NCBI RefSeq assembly: GCF_018613195.1
Contig: NZ_JAGGQQ010000019.1
Coordinates: 124,001 to 188,000, forward strand
Origin: Bacillus sp. ISL-45
Lineage (GTDB): Bacteria > Bacillota > Bacilli > Bacillales > Cytobacillaceae
Direction: 5' to 3'
Length of the DNA stretch: 64,000 bases
Position 1 is the first letter of the stretch; each line of letters starts with the position of its first letter. Shown piece by piece: positions 35,100 to 44,037 of this stretch. Made by a program: the position numbers and the translations under genes. The notes under the pieces were generated by a model, which had not been told where the DNA came from, ran no database searches, and saw only the letters and a program-made list of their open reading frames with translations.

Positions 35100-36749
35100 A
35101 TGAAAGCAGACTATATTTTTAACAATGGTGAAGTTATTACAATAGATAGCAAGAATCGCATTGCAGAAGCTGTAGCAGTTAAAGGAAATAAGATTATCGC
35201 TGTTGGTACGACGGAGGAAATGGAAGATTTCAGATCAGCAAGCACCACTATTATTGATTTGGAAGGTAAAACGCTAATGCCGGGTATCATCGATGCCCAT
35301 ATCCATTTGACGATCTATGGAACGAATTTATTAGGAGTCAGTTGTATAGAGCCGCATATTCAATCGTTAGAGGATTTGTTTATTGATCTTCGAAAAAAAG
35401 TTCAGGAGACACCCAAAGGGCAATGGGTAAGAGCTTGGGGATTCAAGGAATCCAATCTTAGAGAAAATCGTTACCCAACAAGGGAAGAGCTTGATGAAAT
35501 TTCAAAGGACCATCCGATTGTCATTATCAGAACATGCAACCACACATCATATGTAAACAGTAAGGCTCTTGAGATTGCGAAGATTGACGAGAATACTCCT
35601 GACCCTGAAGGAGGAATAATTGAAAAAAATAAAGATGGCAGTCTTACGGGACGAATGATCGAAAATGCCCATATGCAGGTTTTTCAATATGCAAGTTATA
35701 GTAATGAAGAAATCCGCAAAGGGATGCAGCTGGCTTCAGATGAATTTATCAAAGCAGGCATTACTAGTATCCATGATGCAGGAGGGTATGGTGATGGTGC
35801 CGAGATCATCCGAATCATGCAGCAGGCAATCAATGGAGGAGAAGTTAAGATCAGAATATATGCGATGATTGGTTCGCTGACCAATTCTCACGAGTTTGTT
35901 GAAAAGATGGTTCAAGCTGGACCGATTACAGGACTGGGAAATGACCATTTTAAGATTGGTCCCGCCAAGTTGTTTACTGATGGAAGCAGCGTCGGCCCCA
36001 CTATAGCTACACGAGAGGGGTATACTCATAATCCTGATGACAGAGGGATTATTTATTATAGCCAGGATGAGCTCAATCGAATTCTAGGTCAAGCACACGA
36101 GAAAGGTTTCCAGCTTACAGCACATGCCCAAGGTGACCGGGCGATTGAAATGCTTTTGGATTGCTATGAAATAGCGCTGACCAAACACCCACGTGAGAAT
36201 CACCGACACCGGATTGAACATGCGGGTATATCTTCCCCTGACTTACAGGAGAGAATAAAGAAGCTTGGTGTAGTTGTAACCCCAAACCCTGTTTTTATGT
36301 ATGCAAACGGCGACAAGTATCTCGAATACTATGGAGAGCGTGTGGATTACATGTATGCTGCCAGGGATTTTATCGACAAAGAAATTGTTGCAGCATTTGG
36401 GTCTGATGCACCTGTAACTTATTTAGATCCGTTGCTAGGAATTCATGCATCGGTAAATAGAGAATCGAATGATGGCCAGCCAGTTGGCAAGAATCAGTGC
36501 ATTGAAATCATGGAAGCGATAAAGGCATATACATGGAATGGTGCATATGCCAGCTTCGAGGAGAGTATTAAAGGAAGTATCGAGCCTGGTAAACTAGCGG
36601 ATTTAATTGTGTTGAATTCCAGTATTTTAAAAGAAGAGAAAAACAGAATCAAAGAAATGAAAGTCGAAATGACAATGATTGACGGGGAAATTTTGTACTC
36701 GTCAAATAAAAATTCAATTTATGAAAAAAATGAAGTTTATTCAAACTGA
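35100..36749 (+). CDS. YtcJ-like metal-dependent amidohydrolase
   Basis: 549 residues with GGAGAGG upstream. Amidohydrolase_3 fold: PGIIDAHIHL metal site near residue 62, HDAGGYGDG, LTAHAQGDRAIEM, HRIEHAG, GSDAPVTYLDPLLG. Substrates of this family are poorly defined (amides, formamides, carbamates). It lies just after the catabolic operon and a terminator, so an upstream hydrolytic step in the same pathway is possible. Confidence 0.85.
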   Translation: MKADYIFNNGEVITIDSKNRIAEAVAVKGNKIIAVGTTEEMEDFRSASTTIIDLEGKTLMPGIIDAHIHLTIYGTNLLGVSCIEPHIQSLEDLFIDLRKKVQETPKGQWVRAWGFKESNLRENRYPTREELDEISKDHPIVIIRTCNHTSYVNSKALEIAKIDENTPDPEGGIIEKNKDGSLTGRMIENAHMQVFQYASYSNEEIRKGMQLASDEFIKAGITSIHDAGGYGDGAEIIRIMQQAINGGEVKIRIYAMIGSLTNSHEFVEKMVQAGPITGLGNDHFKIGPAKLFTDGSSVGPTIATREGYTHNPDDRGIIYYSQDELNRILGQAHEKGFQLTAHAQGDRAIEMLLDCYEIALTKHPRENHRHRIEHAGISSPDLQERIKKLGVVVTPNPVFMYANGDKYLEYYGERVDYMYAARDFIDKEIVAAFGSDAPVTYLDPLLGIHASVNRESNDGQPVGKNQCIEIMEAIKAYTWNGAYASFEESIKGSIEPGKLADLIVLNSSILKEEKNRIKEMKVEMTMIDGEILYSSNKNSIYEKNEVYSN

Positions 36750-36816
36750 AATCCAAGCTGTTTAATAGAATCATGGAATTCTAACCGTAAAAACTCAAGG
36801 TGGAAGGAAGCATTTT

Positions 36817-37422
36817 ATGTATATACCTAAACATTTTGAAATTAGTGACCAAGAAATCATTCATGAGGTTATTGAAAAGTACAGCTTTGCCACTTTATTT
36901 TCTCACCATAAAGGAGAACCTTACGCTACTCATATGCCATTAATTTTTAATAAGGAAGAAAATACTTTATATGGCCATTTCGCCCGTCAAAATAGCCAGT
37001 GGAGGGATATCGAGAATCAATTAGTGCTTGCCATTTTCCAAGGGCCTCACAGTTATATTTCTCCCTCGTGGTATGAAACAAACAAGGCGGTGCCTACTTG
37101 GAATTACGTGTCCATTCATATATACGGAAAGTTGGAAATCATTGAAAATGAAAAAGTAATATTTGATTCTTTAAATGATATGGTAAATAAATATGAAAAG
37201 CCTCATAGTCCATACAATTTGAAAAATGTAGACTCCAAATATATAGATGGAATGAGTAAAGGCATTGTTGCGTTTAAAATCCCCATTACTAAAATTGAGG
37301 CAAAGGCTAAGCTAAGTCAAAATCATCCAGTGGAAAGGCAAGAGTTAATCATTGAGCAGTTAGAAAGATCTCCTGATCAAAATGATTTACAGGTAGCCTC
37401 CATTATGAAGGAAAACTTGTGA
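36817..37422 (+). CDS. PaiB-like FMN-binding protein
   Basis: 201 residues. The PaiB/FMN-binding negative regulator family is recognised by [11 protein letters not shown] at the start, [37 protein letters not shown] and [13 protein letters not shown]. The split-barrel flavin fold has been linked to protease and sporulation control in B. subtilis PaiB, but enzymatic roles are as likely. Ends before a clear terminator. Confidence 0.9.
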   Translation: MYIPKHFEISDQEIIHEVIEKYSFATLFSHHKGEPYATHMPLIFNKEENTLYGHFARQNSQWRDIENQLVLAIFQGPHSYISPSWYETNKAVPTWNYVSIHIYGKLEIIENEKVIFDSLNDMVNKYEKPHSPYNLKNVDSKYIDGMSKGIVAFKIPITKIEAKAKLSQNHPVERQELIIEQLERSPDQNDLQVASIMKENL

Positions 37423-37442
37423 TAAATATTTATGAACAGCAA

Positions 37443-37473
37443 AGGGCACTTTTTCGGAAGTGCTTCTTTTTTT
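37443..37473 (+). terminator. Terminator after PaiB-like gene
   Basis: GGGCACTT pairs with AAGTGCTT (one G-U), then an uninterrupted T-run. Confidence 0.8.
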
Positions 37474-37773
37474 GTAACTGGTTATTTATGCTAATATGGT
37501 TTCAGTAACATAATGTGTAGTTTTATGAAAAGAATATCCCTTTTTTGGAATGTTTCAATCTATAAATGTTGATATTCTAGAAATGAATAGGCAAGTAGTT
37601 GCGTATACGTTAGCCGAAGATTTAGTTACTGCACTTTAATGAAGGGGGGATGAGGTGCATCTGGGGGAATATTAGAAAAAATCGATAGTTTTTCATTCAT
37701 AAGACAAGTACCTGAATTTGTAAAATTCGATACCTGTAATCAAAAACAATTATTTATATTCCGGAGGATCATA
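37474..37773 (+). other. Intergenic region before the SDR gene
   Basis: 300 AT-rich bases. A 29-codon frame (37550-37639) lacks a ribosome site and is not called. GAAGGGGGGATGAG near 37640 looks like a ribosome site but starts no frame of useful length. Nothing else recognised. Confidence 0.35.
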
Positions 37774-38553
37774 ATGACTAGTCTTAAAGGAAAACTTGCA
37801 ATAGTTACTGGTGCAAGTCGTTCAAAGGGAATCGGGGCTGCGATTTGTCGCTCACTTGCGAATGCTGGGGCAGATGTATTTTTTACACATTGGTCACCAT
37901 TTGATGAGATTAGTGGTAATGGGTTAGATAAGGATTTTCCCAATATGTTATGTAAAGAGTTAAGAACTATAGGAGTTAATGCTGCTCATATGGAGGTTGA
38001 TTTGAGTGAAAGCGAATCATCCAGTCTTATTATGGACCGAGTTGAAGAAGTGTTAGGGACACCTAGTATATTAGTGAATAATGCTACGTTTGAATCGCCA
38101 GCCAGTTTTCGAACTCTAAATAGAGAAATTCTGGACAAGCATTATAAAGTGAATAACAGTGGAACACTTATGCTGTCTCTGGAATTTGCGAAAAGGTATG
38201 AAAAGTCATTTCCTGAGGGGAAAGATGGACGAATCATAAATATGGTATCTAAAGGGCCTGATCCTGACAATCTGGCCTATATAGCAACTAAAGGTATGAT
38301 GATTGCCATAACCGAACCCTTATCAGTTGGATTAGCTTCCATTGGTATCACAGTAAATTCCGTAGATCCTGGCCCCACAGATTCCGGTTGGATGGATGAA
38401 GCATTGAGAGAACAGCTACTACCATTATTTCCATCTGGACGTATTGGAGTTCCTGAAGATGCTGCACGGTTAATAACATTCTTAGCCAGCGATGATTCTG
38501 GCTGGATTACGGGACAGACTATAAGATCTGAGGGAGGATTTTTGGGTAAATAA
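37774..38553 (+). CDS. Short-chain dehydrogenase/reductase (SDR)
   Basis: 259 residues, ATG with CGGAGGAT upstream. Rossmann motif VTGASRSKGIGAAICR, structural ILVNNAT (NNAG in most SDRs), active-site AYIATKG with Tyr and Lys, and C-terminal GWITGQTIRSEGGFLG. The loop carrying the catalytic Ser (NMVSKGPDPDNLAY) is about three residues shorter than in close SDRs, so the Ser-Tyr distance is unusual. Resembles 3-oxoacyl-ACP reductase-like enzymes; the substrate is unknown. Confidence 0.88.
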   Translation: MTSLKGKLAIVTGASRSKGIGAAICRSLANAGADVFFTHWSPFDEISGNGLDKDFPNMLCKELRTIGVNAAHMEVDLSESESSSLIMDRVEEVLGTPSILVNNATFESPASFRTLNREILDKHYKVNNSGTLMLSLEFAKRYEKSFPEGKDGRIINMVSKGPDPDNLAYIATKGMMIAITEPLSVGLASIGITVNSVDPGPTDSGWMDEALREQLLPLFPSGRIGVPEDAARLITFLASDDSGWITGQTIRSEGGFLGK

Positions 38554-38586
38554 TTGAATATAAGAATGCTATTTTGGAAGATAATA

Positions 38587-38628
38587 AACCTGATTTCTTG
38601 CTAAACACGAAGGAATCAGGTTATTTTC
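38587..38628 (+). terminator. Terminator after SDR gene
   Basis: AACCTGATT (38587-38595) pairs with AATCAGGTT (38614-38622), extended inward by C-T-T/A-A-G pairs, then ATTTT. Confidence 0.7.
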
Positions 38629-38686
38629 TATGCACATTTTGTTTCTGAGAGTGTCAAGTGACTTGATAAAAAAGTAGAGGGGTCAG

Positions 38687-39232
38687 TTATCGAATAAAAT
38701 AGCGGCCTAAAAGATTGCCAACCAGGAAAACCAGGATCATGACCAAACTAACCGGAAGACTGGTGAAAAAGAAATGCCAGTCGATTTTTCCATTTTCGAT
38801 TAAAAAATAATATGTAATGAGGCAGTAAGGGATAAGAAGGAACAGGGACGTTATAATGCCAGGCGTGTAGCCCCTGAACATAATGCTTTGAACAATATGC
38901 ATGGATGCCTGCAAAACAAATAAATTAAGGATGGCTGTAAATAAAAGAAAACCCCCGCCGTTAGATGAAAACTGGGCTGTCATTATTGCAGTGAATGAGA
39001 TGAATAGTAAAATCCATGTAGCCGAAACAGCAAGGTGAGCAGCGGTTGAACCTAGCTTTTCCCTCATTCTAAATGTCATCTCGACGAAGTTAGTCTTCGG
39101 ATATTTGTTTTTGTTTGCAGCCATGGAAGATTCGATGGTGATGATTTCTTCTAAGTCATGGAAAATGAAAACGATGGGAAGCAGCCAGATTAATGTTTTC
39201 AGATCTATAAATTGGTGGAGCTCCGCTAACAT
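38687..39232 (-). CDS. HXXEE domain membrane protein
   Basis: 181 residues from ATG 39232, with AAGGAGG about 10 bases upstream; an in-frame TTG nine codons earlier precedes that site. Five hydrophobic segments and the HDLEE motif near residue 27 that defines the family. Function unknown. Divergent from nothing obvious; lies between the SDR and cyclase genes. Confidence 0.8.
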   Translation of the reverse strand: MLAELHQFIDLKTLIWLLPIVFIFHDLEEIITIESSMAANKNKYPKTNFVEMTFRMREKLGSTAAHLAVSATWILLFISFTAIMTAQFSSNGGGFLLFTAILNLFVLQASMHIVQSIMFRGYTPGIITSLFLLIPYCLITYYFLIENGKIDWHFFFTSLPVSLVMILVFLVGNLLGRYFIR

Positions 39233-39358
39233 CTTTTGTCTACCTCCTTGTGGTTCCAAGACTGCCGTCTATTGTGTTTTGTTCATTTTATGGGACAGGA
39301 TAGAATAATATGCTAAAGGCGAATCAAGAGAGGTTATGAACATACTAATATTGTTGGT

Positions 39359-41245
39359 TTATTTACCAGTCAGGAGTTCTCCACCAGCTAATTTTTGATA
39401 ATTGGCCAGGGAAATCAATGGGAAAACATATTCGTAACAGTGATAATTGATATAAAAGGAGCCGGCCATTCCTCTTCCTTTTGGGTAGGCTGACGTCCAA
39501 TCTTGTTCCTTCCGATCCACTAAAAAAGCTGCACCTTTTTCAATTTCAGGTGTAACTCCAGTTGCCGCTGAGATGAGTGTGTCAAGAGCCCAGGCGGTAT
39601 GAGTGCGGGTACTTACGCCCAACGGAACATAAGAATTCTTGATATCACTTTTACAGGACTCTCCCCATCCGCCGTCAGGGTTCTGGATTTTCCGCAACCA
39701 TGCTAGAGCTTTTTGAATAGCTGGATGTTTAGGGGAAACCCCAACTGCAATCATTCCCGTTACGGCTGCCCATGTGCCATATATATACACGCCCCAACGC
39801 CCCACCCAGGAACCATCTGACTGTTGATGCCGAAGCAGCCAGCGAACTCCATCTTTTATCATCGGATGGTGATAATCCAAGTTGGTATAGTTGCCGAAGA
39901 ATTCTAAAGTCCTCCCGGTTAAATCAACCGTGGATGGATCAATCAGTAAATCCTTTCCGCCCTCTATCGGTAACAAGTTCAACACTTTCTTATCCACATT
40001 CTTTTCGAATGCCGCCCATCCTCCGTCATTGTTTTGCATGGAAACGAGCCAGTTTACTCCTCGATCCCATGCCTGCCGACAATCCATTTGTTCTGTGGCC
40101 AAAGTTCGGATGGCCCTCAGAGCAGCAGTTGTGTCGTCAATATCCGGGTGGAAAGTGTTCAAGTCTGCAAACCCCCAGCCTCCTGGTAATACGTTTGGTT
40201 CATGAATGGCCCAATCCCCGTATTTGAGATGCTGGCGGGAGAGAATGTATTGATTTGCCTTTTGAACAGTGCTGGATGAATACGGAACACCGGATTCTTG
40301 CAGAGCATAACTAATTAATGTCGTATTCCAGACCGTAGCCGTTGTGTACTGGCAGTGAAGTTCTCCGTCAATCCGGGAGGCCATTGCTTTTAAACCTTGC
40401 ACTGCACGAGTAATCACTGGATGGGTATTATGATAGCCTCTCGCCAATAAGGCAAAAATCATCAGGGAGGTCGTGCTGAAATAATTTAAATAGGTGCCGT
40501 CCGGTTCGATTCGGTCCAGCATATATTTTTCCGCACGATATAATGCCATTTCGCGAAGGTTTCCATGGTATTTCAGACCCTGAATCCCTTGTTTAATCCA
40601 TTTGATTAGCGAGCGGGCCTCTTCTTCTTGATCCTCTGTAAAAAAACGAACTTCTTTGTTTTGAAACAAATCGGAGAGATCGGGCGATCGGGACGTTCTC
40701 TTACGAAAATTCGTATTGGCGAGAATCAAAAAAGGGATAATGTTGGCTCTTCCGTATACGGAGAGGTCAAAAAGATCGATTGGAAAGGAGTCCGGTATAA
40801 GCATCACTTCAATATTAATGGGGAGGTGCGGCCACTCACATTGTCCTGTTAAAGCCAACAAGATTTTCAAAAACATATGGACTTCCCCGGCCCCTCCGTT
40901 GGCCATAATAAACCGCCTGGCTGCCTGGATATCCTCGTCTTTTCGATCCCGGTAACCTGAATAAAGAAGGGCATAATAGGCTTCCACAGTGGAGGTCAGA
41001 TTTCCTTTATCCTGATCATGAAAGAGCTTCCAGGATCCATCTTCCTGCTGTTGTCCGGCAATACGTTCAACTAATTCTTTTATGAATCCTTCATCATCTA
41101 TCTCCAATGTCCGTAATAAGATGATCATACTGCAGTCCGATGCGATTCCGGTCTCGAAAGGATAACGCCAGGCACCGTCTTCTGATTGGTCCTGGATTAA
41201 CTGAGTGGCGATTCTTTCCATTTCCTTATGTACCCGATGCCTCAT
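39359..41245 (-). CDS. sqhC: Squalene-hopene cyclase family (sporulenol synthase-like)
   Basis: 628 residues, ATG with GAGAGGATGGG upstream. Class II triterpene cyclase with the catalytic acid motif HPDIDDTTAA near residue 350, and repeated QW motifs (QQQEDGSW, QNNDGGWAAF, QQSDGSWVG, QNPDGGWGES). Length and spacing match B. subtilis SqhC, which cyclises tetraprenyl-beta-curcumene for sporulenes in the spore membrane; hopene formation is the alternative. Divergent from the DUF2515 gene with a 113-base shared promoter region. Confidence 0.92.
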   Translation of the reverse strand: MRHRVHKEMERIATQLIQDQSEDGAWRYPFETGIASDCSMIILLRTLEIDDEGFIKELVERIAGQQQEDGSWKLFHDQDKGNLTSTVEAYYALLYSGYRDRKDEDIQAARRFIMANGGAGEVHMFLKILLALTGQCEWPHLPINIEVMLIPDSFPIDLFDLSVYGRANIIPFLILANTNFRKRTSRSPDLSDLFQNKEVRFFTEDQEEEARSLIKWIKQGIQGLKYHGNLREMALYRAEKYMLDRIEPDGTYLNYFSTTSLMIFALLARGYHNTHPVITRAVQGLKAMASRIDGELHCQYTTATVWNTTLISYALQESGVPYSSSTVQKANQYILSRQHLKYGDWAIHEPNVLPGGWGFADLNTFHPDIDDTTAALRAIRTLATEQMDCRQAWDRGVNWLVSMQNNDGGWAAFEKNVDKKVLNLLPIEGGKDLLIDPSTVDLTGRTLEFFGNYTNLDYHHPMIKDGVRWLLRHQQSDGSWVGRWGVYIYGTWAAVTGMIAVGVSPKHPAIQKALAWLRKIQNPDGGWGESCKSDIKNSYVPLGVSTRTHTAWALDTLISAATGVTPEIEKGAAFLVDRKEQDWTSAYPKGRGMAGSFYINYHCYEYVFPLISLANYQKLAGGELLTGK

Positions 41246-41358
41246 TTAACCCATCCTCTCCCAATTATTCATCTTTGTATTCATATTCCGTAAGCAAAAT
41301 GAATATGCATTCCTTTGATGGGAATGACTGATCCGCTAAAAATGAACTTTTATGAAGG

Positions 41359-42498
41359 ATGATGCCGTTTTTGCTGAACTCTTTCTCAGATGTGAAAAAA
41401 GAATTAAAAAACAAGATGAAAAAGAAAAATTCCAGCCATTTGCCCCGTTTGTCGGAAAGAGATAAACGATGGATTCACCTTATAAAAGAACAGACGAGAC
41501 AGCTTAATCAGAACAATGTTACACGGACGAAAGCGTATTTTCAGTTTTACCTTAAGCACCCTGAAATACATTGGGCATTTCTCGGGCATATGGTATCACG
41601 AAACGTCGGATGGAACATGACGGATTTGAAAGGGGAGTTACTTACAAAGCTATTGCCTGAAAGTGATCAGAAAGATTTTTACTCCTTTTTGGAACGCGGC
41701 AGCTGGTTGATTTTTCAAGATGTGTTTCCACAATTTTTGATATATGAACTGAGTGTGAGGAGCAGGCAAGAAATGTTTCATCTTTTACCTCATTTTCACA
41801 CTTCGACCTTCATGGAGACGATGTGGCGGTATTTTTGGAACAGTGGGGATCAATCTGCATTGGCGATTGCGATGGTTATAAATGAACAAAGCTATTTGGA
41901 AAAAAGATTGATTCAAAATCCTCATTATAAAAAAATCGTAACAGGTACGGTCAGCTTTAAGATGTATGATTTTTTGAACCTCAATAACACTATTTTTCCC
42001 TATGGCACAGGGGATAAGAGGGAGAAAGCCTCGCTTGCCGGCGCCGCCTTACGGTATTTCACTTCTCTTCACGAAAGAATTTTATTCGGAAAAAAATTGT
42101 ATTCGCTTCTTTTTCAGCAGGAAAAGATTCTATCTGGGGTCTTGAAATGGGCCCATGAACACCCTCACACCGGCTCACGAAAAGATTATTGGCCAGATTT
42201 GTTTAATGATATAAATGAATCTTTTCCCCGGTCCCTTTATAAGCGACGGGTGAAGAATTGCGAGTTGAGAAAGGGTGCCGAGCGGCTGTACAGCCCGCCT
42301 TTAAAATACGCCTGGCCGAATACCCCTCATGAAAAGGCGGAGAGCGGAGATTGGTTTGAGGATTGGCATGTGCTGGATTATTTTCATAAAGAAGTCAGTT
42401 TGGATGGAGAGATTTTAAATAATTATTGCAAAACCATTGAAAGAATCGAACTTGCGGTTATGGCGAAGGAAGCCCTTCTGCTACGAGAAGAAGAATAA
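41359..42498 (+). CDS. DUF2515 family protein (YppC-like)
   Basis: 379 residues; mostly helical, with conserved HPEIHWAFLGHMVSRNVGWN (residues about 70-90), WLIFQDVFPQFLIYE and DWFEDWHVLDYF. I recognise it as DUF2515; no enzymatic motif is evident. The ribosome site AAGGA lies close to the ATG, so the second Met (41362) is an alternative start. Divergent from sqhC, with which it recurs in spore formers, suggesting a linked role. Confidence 0.78.
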   Translation: MMPFLLNSFSDVKKELKNKMKKKNSSHLPRLSERDKRWIHLIKEQTRQLNQNNVTRTKAYFQFYLKHPEIHWAFLGHMVSRNVGWNMTDLKGELLTKLLPESDQKDFYSFLERGSWLIFQDVFPQFLIYELSVRSRQEMFHLLPHFHTSTFMETMWRYFWNSGDQSALAIAMVINEQSYLEKRLIQNPHYKKIVTGTVSFKMYDFLNLNNTIFPYGTGDKREKASLAGAALRYFTSLHERILFGKKLYSLLFQQEKILSGVLKWAHEHPHTGSRKDYWPDLFNDINESFPRSLYKRRVKNCELRKGAERLYSPPLKYAWPNTPHEKAESGDWFEDWHVLDYFHKEVSLDGEILNNYCKTIERIELAVMAKEALLLREEE

Positions 42499-42550
42499 TC
42501 AATAACGAGCGGAGGTCCTGATACTGTTAAAATAATGCCAGGGTAATAAA

Positions 42551-42893
42551 TTGCCAAAAAATATAGTCCTAATATCTATTATTCGATTTGTGTACAATTT
42601 GCTGCTGTGGGTTGATAAACGGAAAACGGCAGAAGATATGATGCCGGTGTTTAGGTATTGGTTAGAAAACCTTGCTAATAACCAAGGGTTCGATGTTGGA
42701 ATCAGGCATAATGGTGAGCTTGTTGGCATGATTGGCGTCCAGTTTGATTGGGGAAATCGGACTGAGAGCATTGGTTATTTTATTTCAAAGAATAGTGAAG
42801 GTAAAGGGATCATCACAATCAGCTTAAAGAGTCTTATACGATCATTATGAGGATTTGATTGTTTATAGTCATTTGAGAAATGAGCAGCCCTAA
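42551..42893 (+). pseudogene. RimJ/RimL-type GNAT acetyltransferase, decayed
   Basis: The 99-codon frame contains the middle of a YdaF-like N-acetyltransferase (LLWVDKRKTAED, then FDVGIRHNGELVGMIGVQFD, then SIGYFISKNSEGKGI). The N-terminal strand region is missing or degenerate, with only a TTG start and no ribosome site. After SLIRSL the frame stops at TGA, and a one-base shift continues as YEDLIVYSHLRNEQP to 42893, also short of the normal C-terminus. Best read as a pseudogene with an internal frameshift and a 3' deletion. Confidence 0.75.
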
Positions 42894-42914
42894 ATGCTAT
42901 TAGATTATTATTTA

Positions 42915-42955
42915 ATCCCCTCGGAAGCAGACGTGCTTCTGAGGGGATCTTTCAG
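42915..42955. terminator. Stem-loop between GNAT remnant and NUDIX gene
   Basis: ATCCCCTCGGAAGCA (42915-42929) pairs with TGCTTCTGAGGGGAT (42934-42948), 15 bp with one G-T pair, then CTTTCAGTTTTT. It is a strong hairpin ending just before the 3' end of the minus-strand NUDIX gene at 42960; the T-rich tail is better on the plus strand. Confidence 0.7.
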
Positions 42956-42959
42956 TTTT

Positions 42960-43484
42960 TCAATAGAAAGACTCCATTTCTTTTAACTGTTTTAACACAT
43001 AAGCTTCGCGCTTTAACCAGCTATTATGCTCAAATGTGTCAATTAGGCTTTCATTTTGAAATATGGCTTCGTCGAGTGTAACCCATTTGGGAGTGAAGTC
43101 CAGCTCGGCCTCGTATTCATCCAATTGGAGCCCGTCTTTTTCTTCTGTTGCCAGATCACAAAGGTAGTAGTGTGAAGTCATTTGAAATAATGTATCTTCT
43201 TCGGACTCGTCCTTTTTCCGTTCAATAATTCTCCCGACCTTGTCCATTACAACACAATCAATATAGCCGGTTTCTTCTCTTACTTCTCGTTTTAGACATT
43301 CCTCATAGCTTTCATTCTTTTCTACTCCGCCACCGGGAAATTTAAAATCTCCTCTATTTGATTGAACTAGCAGAATGTGATGATTCTTTATAATAACCGC
43401 TCTTACTGCTATTCTCTCGATGGTATTCTTATAGCTAATCCTGTTGGGTTCGCCTATTGTCATATTGAAGTTCATGGTTTTCAT
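42960..43484 (-). CDS. NUDIX hydrolase
   Basis: 174 residues, ATG with GGAAGGATG upstream. Intact NUDIX box at residues about 50-72: GGGVEKNESYEECLKREVRE followed by ETGYI. KFPGGGVE is the usual lead-in. The acidic insertion (ERKKDESEEDTLFQ) and C-terminal helix are typical of NUDIX hydrolases of unknown substrate. Divergent from the HIT gene. Confidence 0.9.
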   Translation of the reverse strand: MKTMNFNMTIGEPNRISYKNTIERIAVRAVIIKNHHILLVQSNRGDFKFPGGGVEKNESYEECLKREVREETGYIDCVVMDKVGRIIERKKDESEEDTLFQMTSHYYLCDLATEEKDGLQLDEYEAELDFTPKWVTLDEAIFQNESLIDTFEHNSWLKREAYVLKQLKEMESFY

Positions 43485-43584
43485 TTAAAGCATCCTTCCA
43501 CTGTTTAATTCCCTTTAGAAAATTATACCAATTTTTATATAAATATATTATACTTTTAAAAATATCAAAAAAGGTGGGGTTCCT

Positions 43585-44037
43585 GTGAACGATTGTTTTA
43601 TCTGTAATAAACATGCTGGTACTATCCAAACTTCCGGTGTGACGATTTACGAGGATGATTATGTGTATGTCGGCCATATTGACCGGAATGGGGATCCGAA
43701 CTATTTAGGCCATATTATGATTGACTTAAAAAGGCATGTACCGACACTTGGTGACCTGAACATGGAGGAAGCAAAAGTGTTTGGCATGATGATGGCCAAA
43801 GTGGGTAAGGCTCTCATGGTAAGTGAGGGTGCTGAGCATATCTATTCCTATGTGTTGGGGGATGCCGTGCCACATCTTCATATGCACCTGGTTCCGCGCT
43901 ATCCGGGCACTCCAAAGGAATATTGGGGACCGAATGCTGTGTATGACTGGGAAGGTGCGCCAATGGGTGACAACGATGATGTGGTTGCACTTTGTACCCG
44001 TATCCAGACATATCTGGAGAATCATGCAGATGAATAA
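43585..44037 (+). CDS. HIT family nucleotide hydrolase/transferase
   Basis: 150 residues from GTG 43585 with AAGGTGGGG upstream. Zinc-site Cys pair CFICNKH at the N-terminus, HPTLGDLN-like segment HVPTLGDLNMEEA, and the catalytic HIT motif HLHMHLVPRY near residue 98. Its 3' end overlaps the PP2C-like gene by 14 bases. Probably a dinucleoside polyphosphate or AMP-conjugate hydrolase. Confidence 0.92.
   Translation: MNDCFICNKHAGTIQTSGVTIYEDDYVYVGHIDRNGDPNYLGHIMIDLKRHVPTLGDLNMEEAKVFGMMMAKVGKALMVSEGAEHIYSYVLGDAVPHLHMHLVPRYPGTPKEYWGPNAVYDWEGAPMGDNDDVVALCTRIQTYLENHADE

Noticed and set aside
37550-37639. 29-codon frame (MFQSINVDILEMNRQVVAYT...)
   Set aside because: No ribosome site and no recognisable similarity; left as intergenic.
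39772-40227. 151-codon plus-strand frame opposite squalene-hopene cyclase
   Set aside because: It lies wholly inside a well-supported gene and has an unnatural composition rich in Pro, Ser and Arg.
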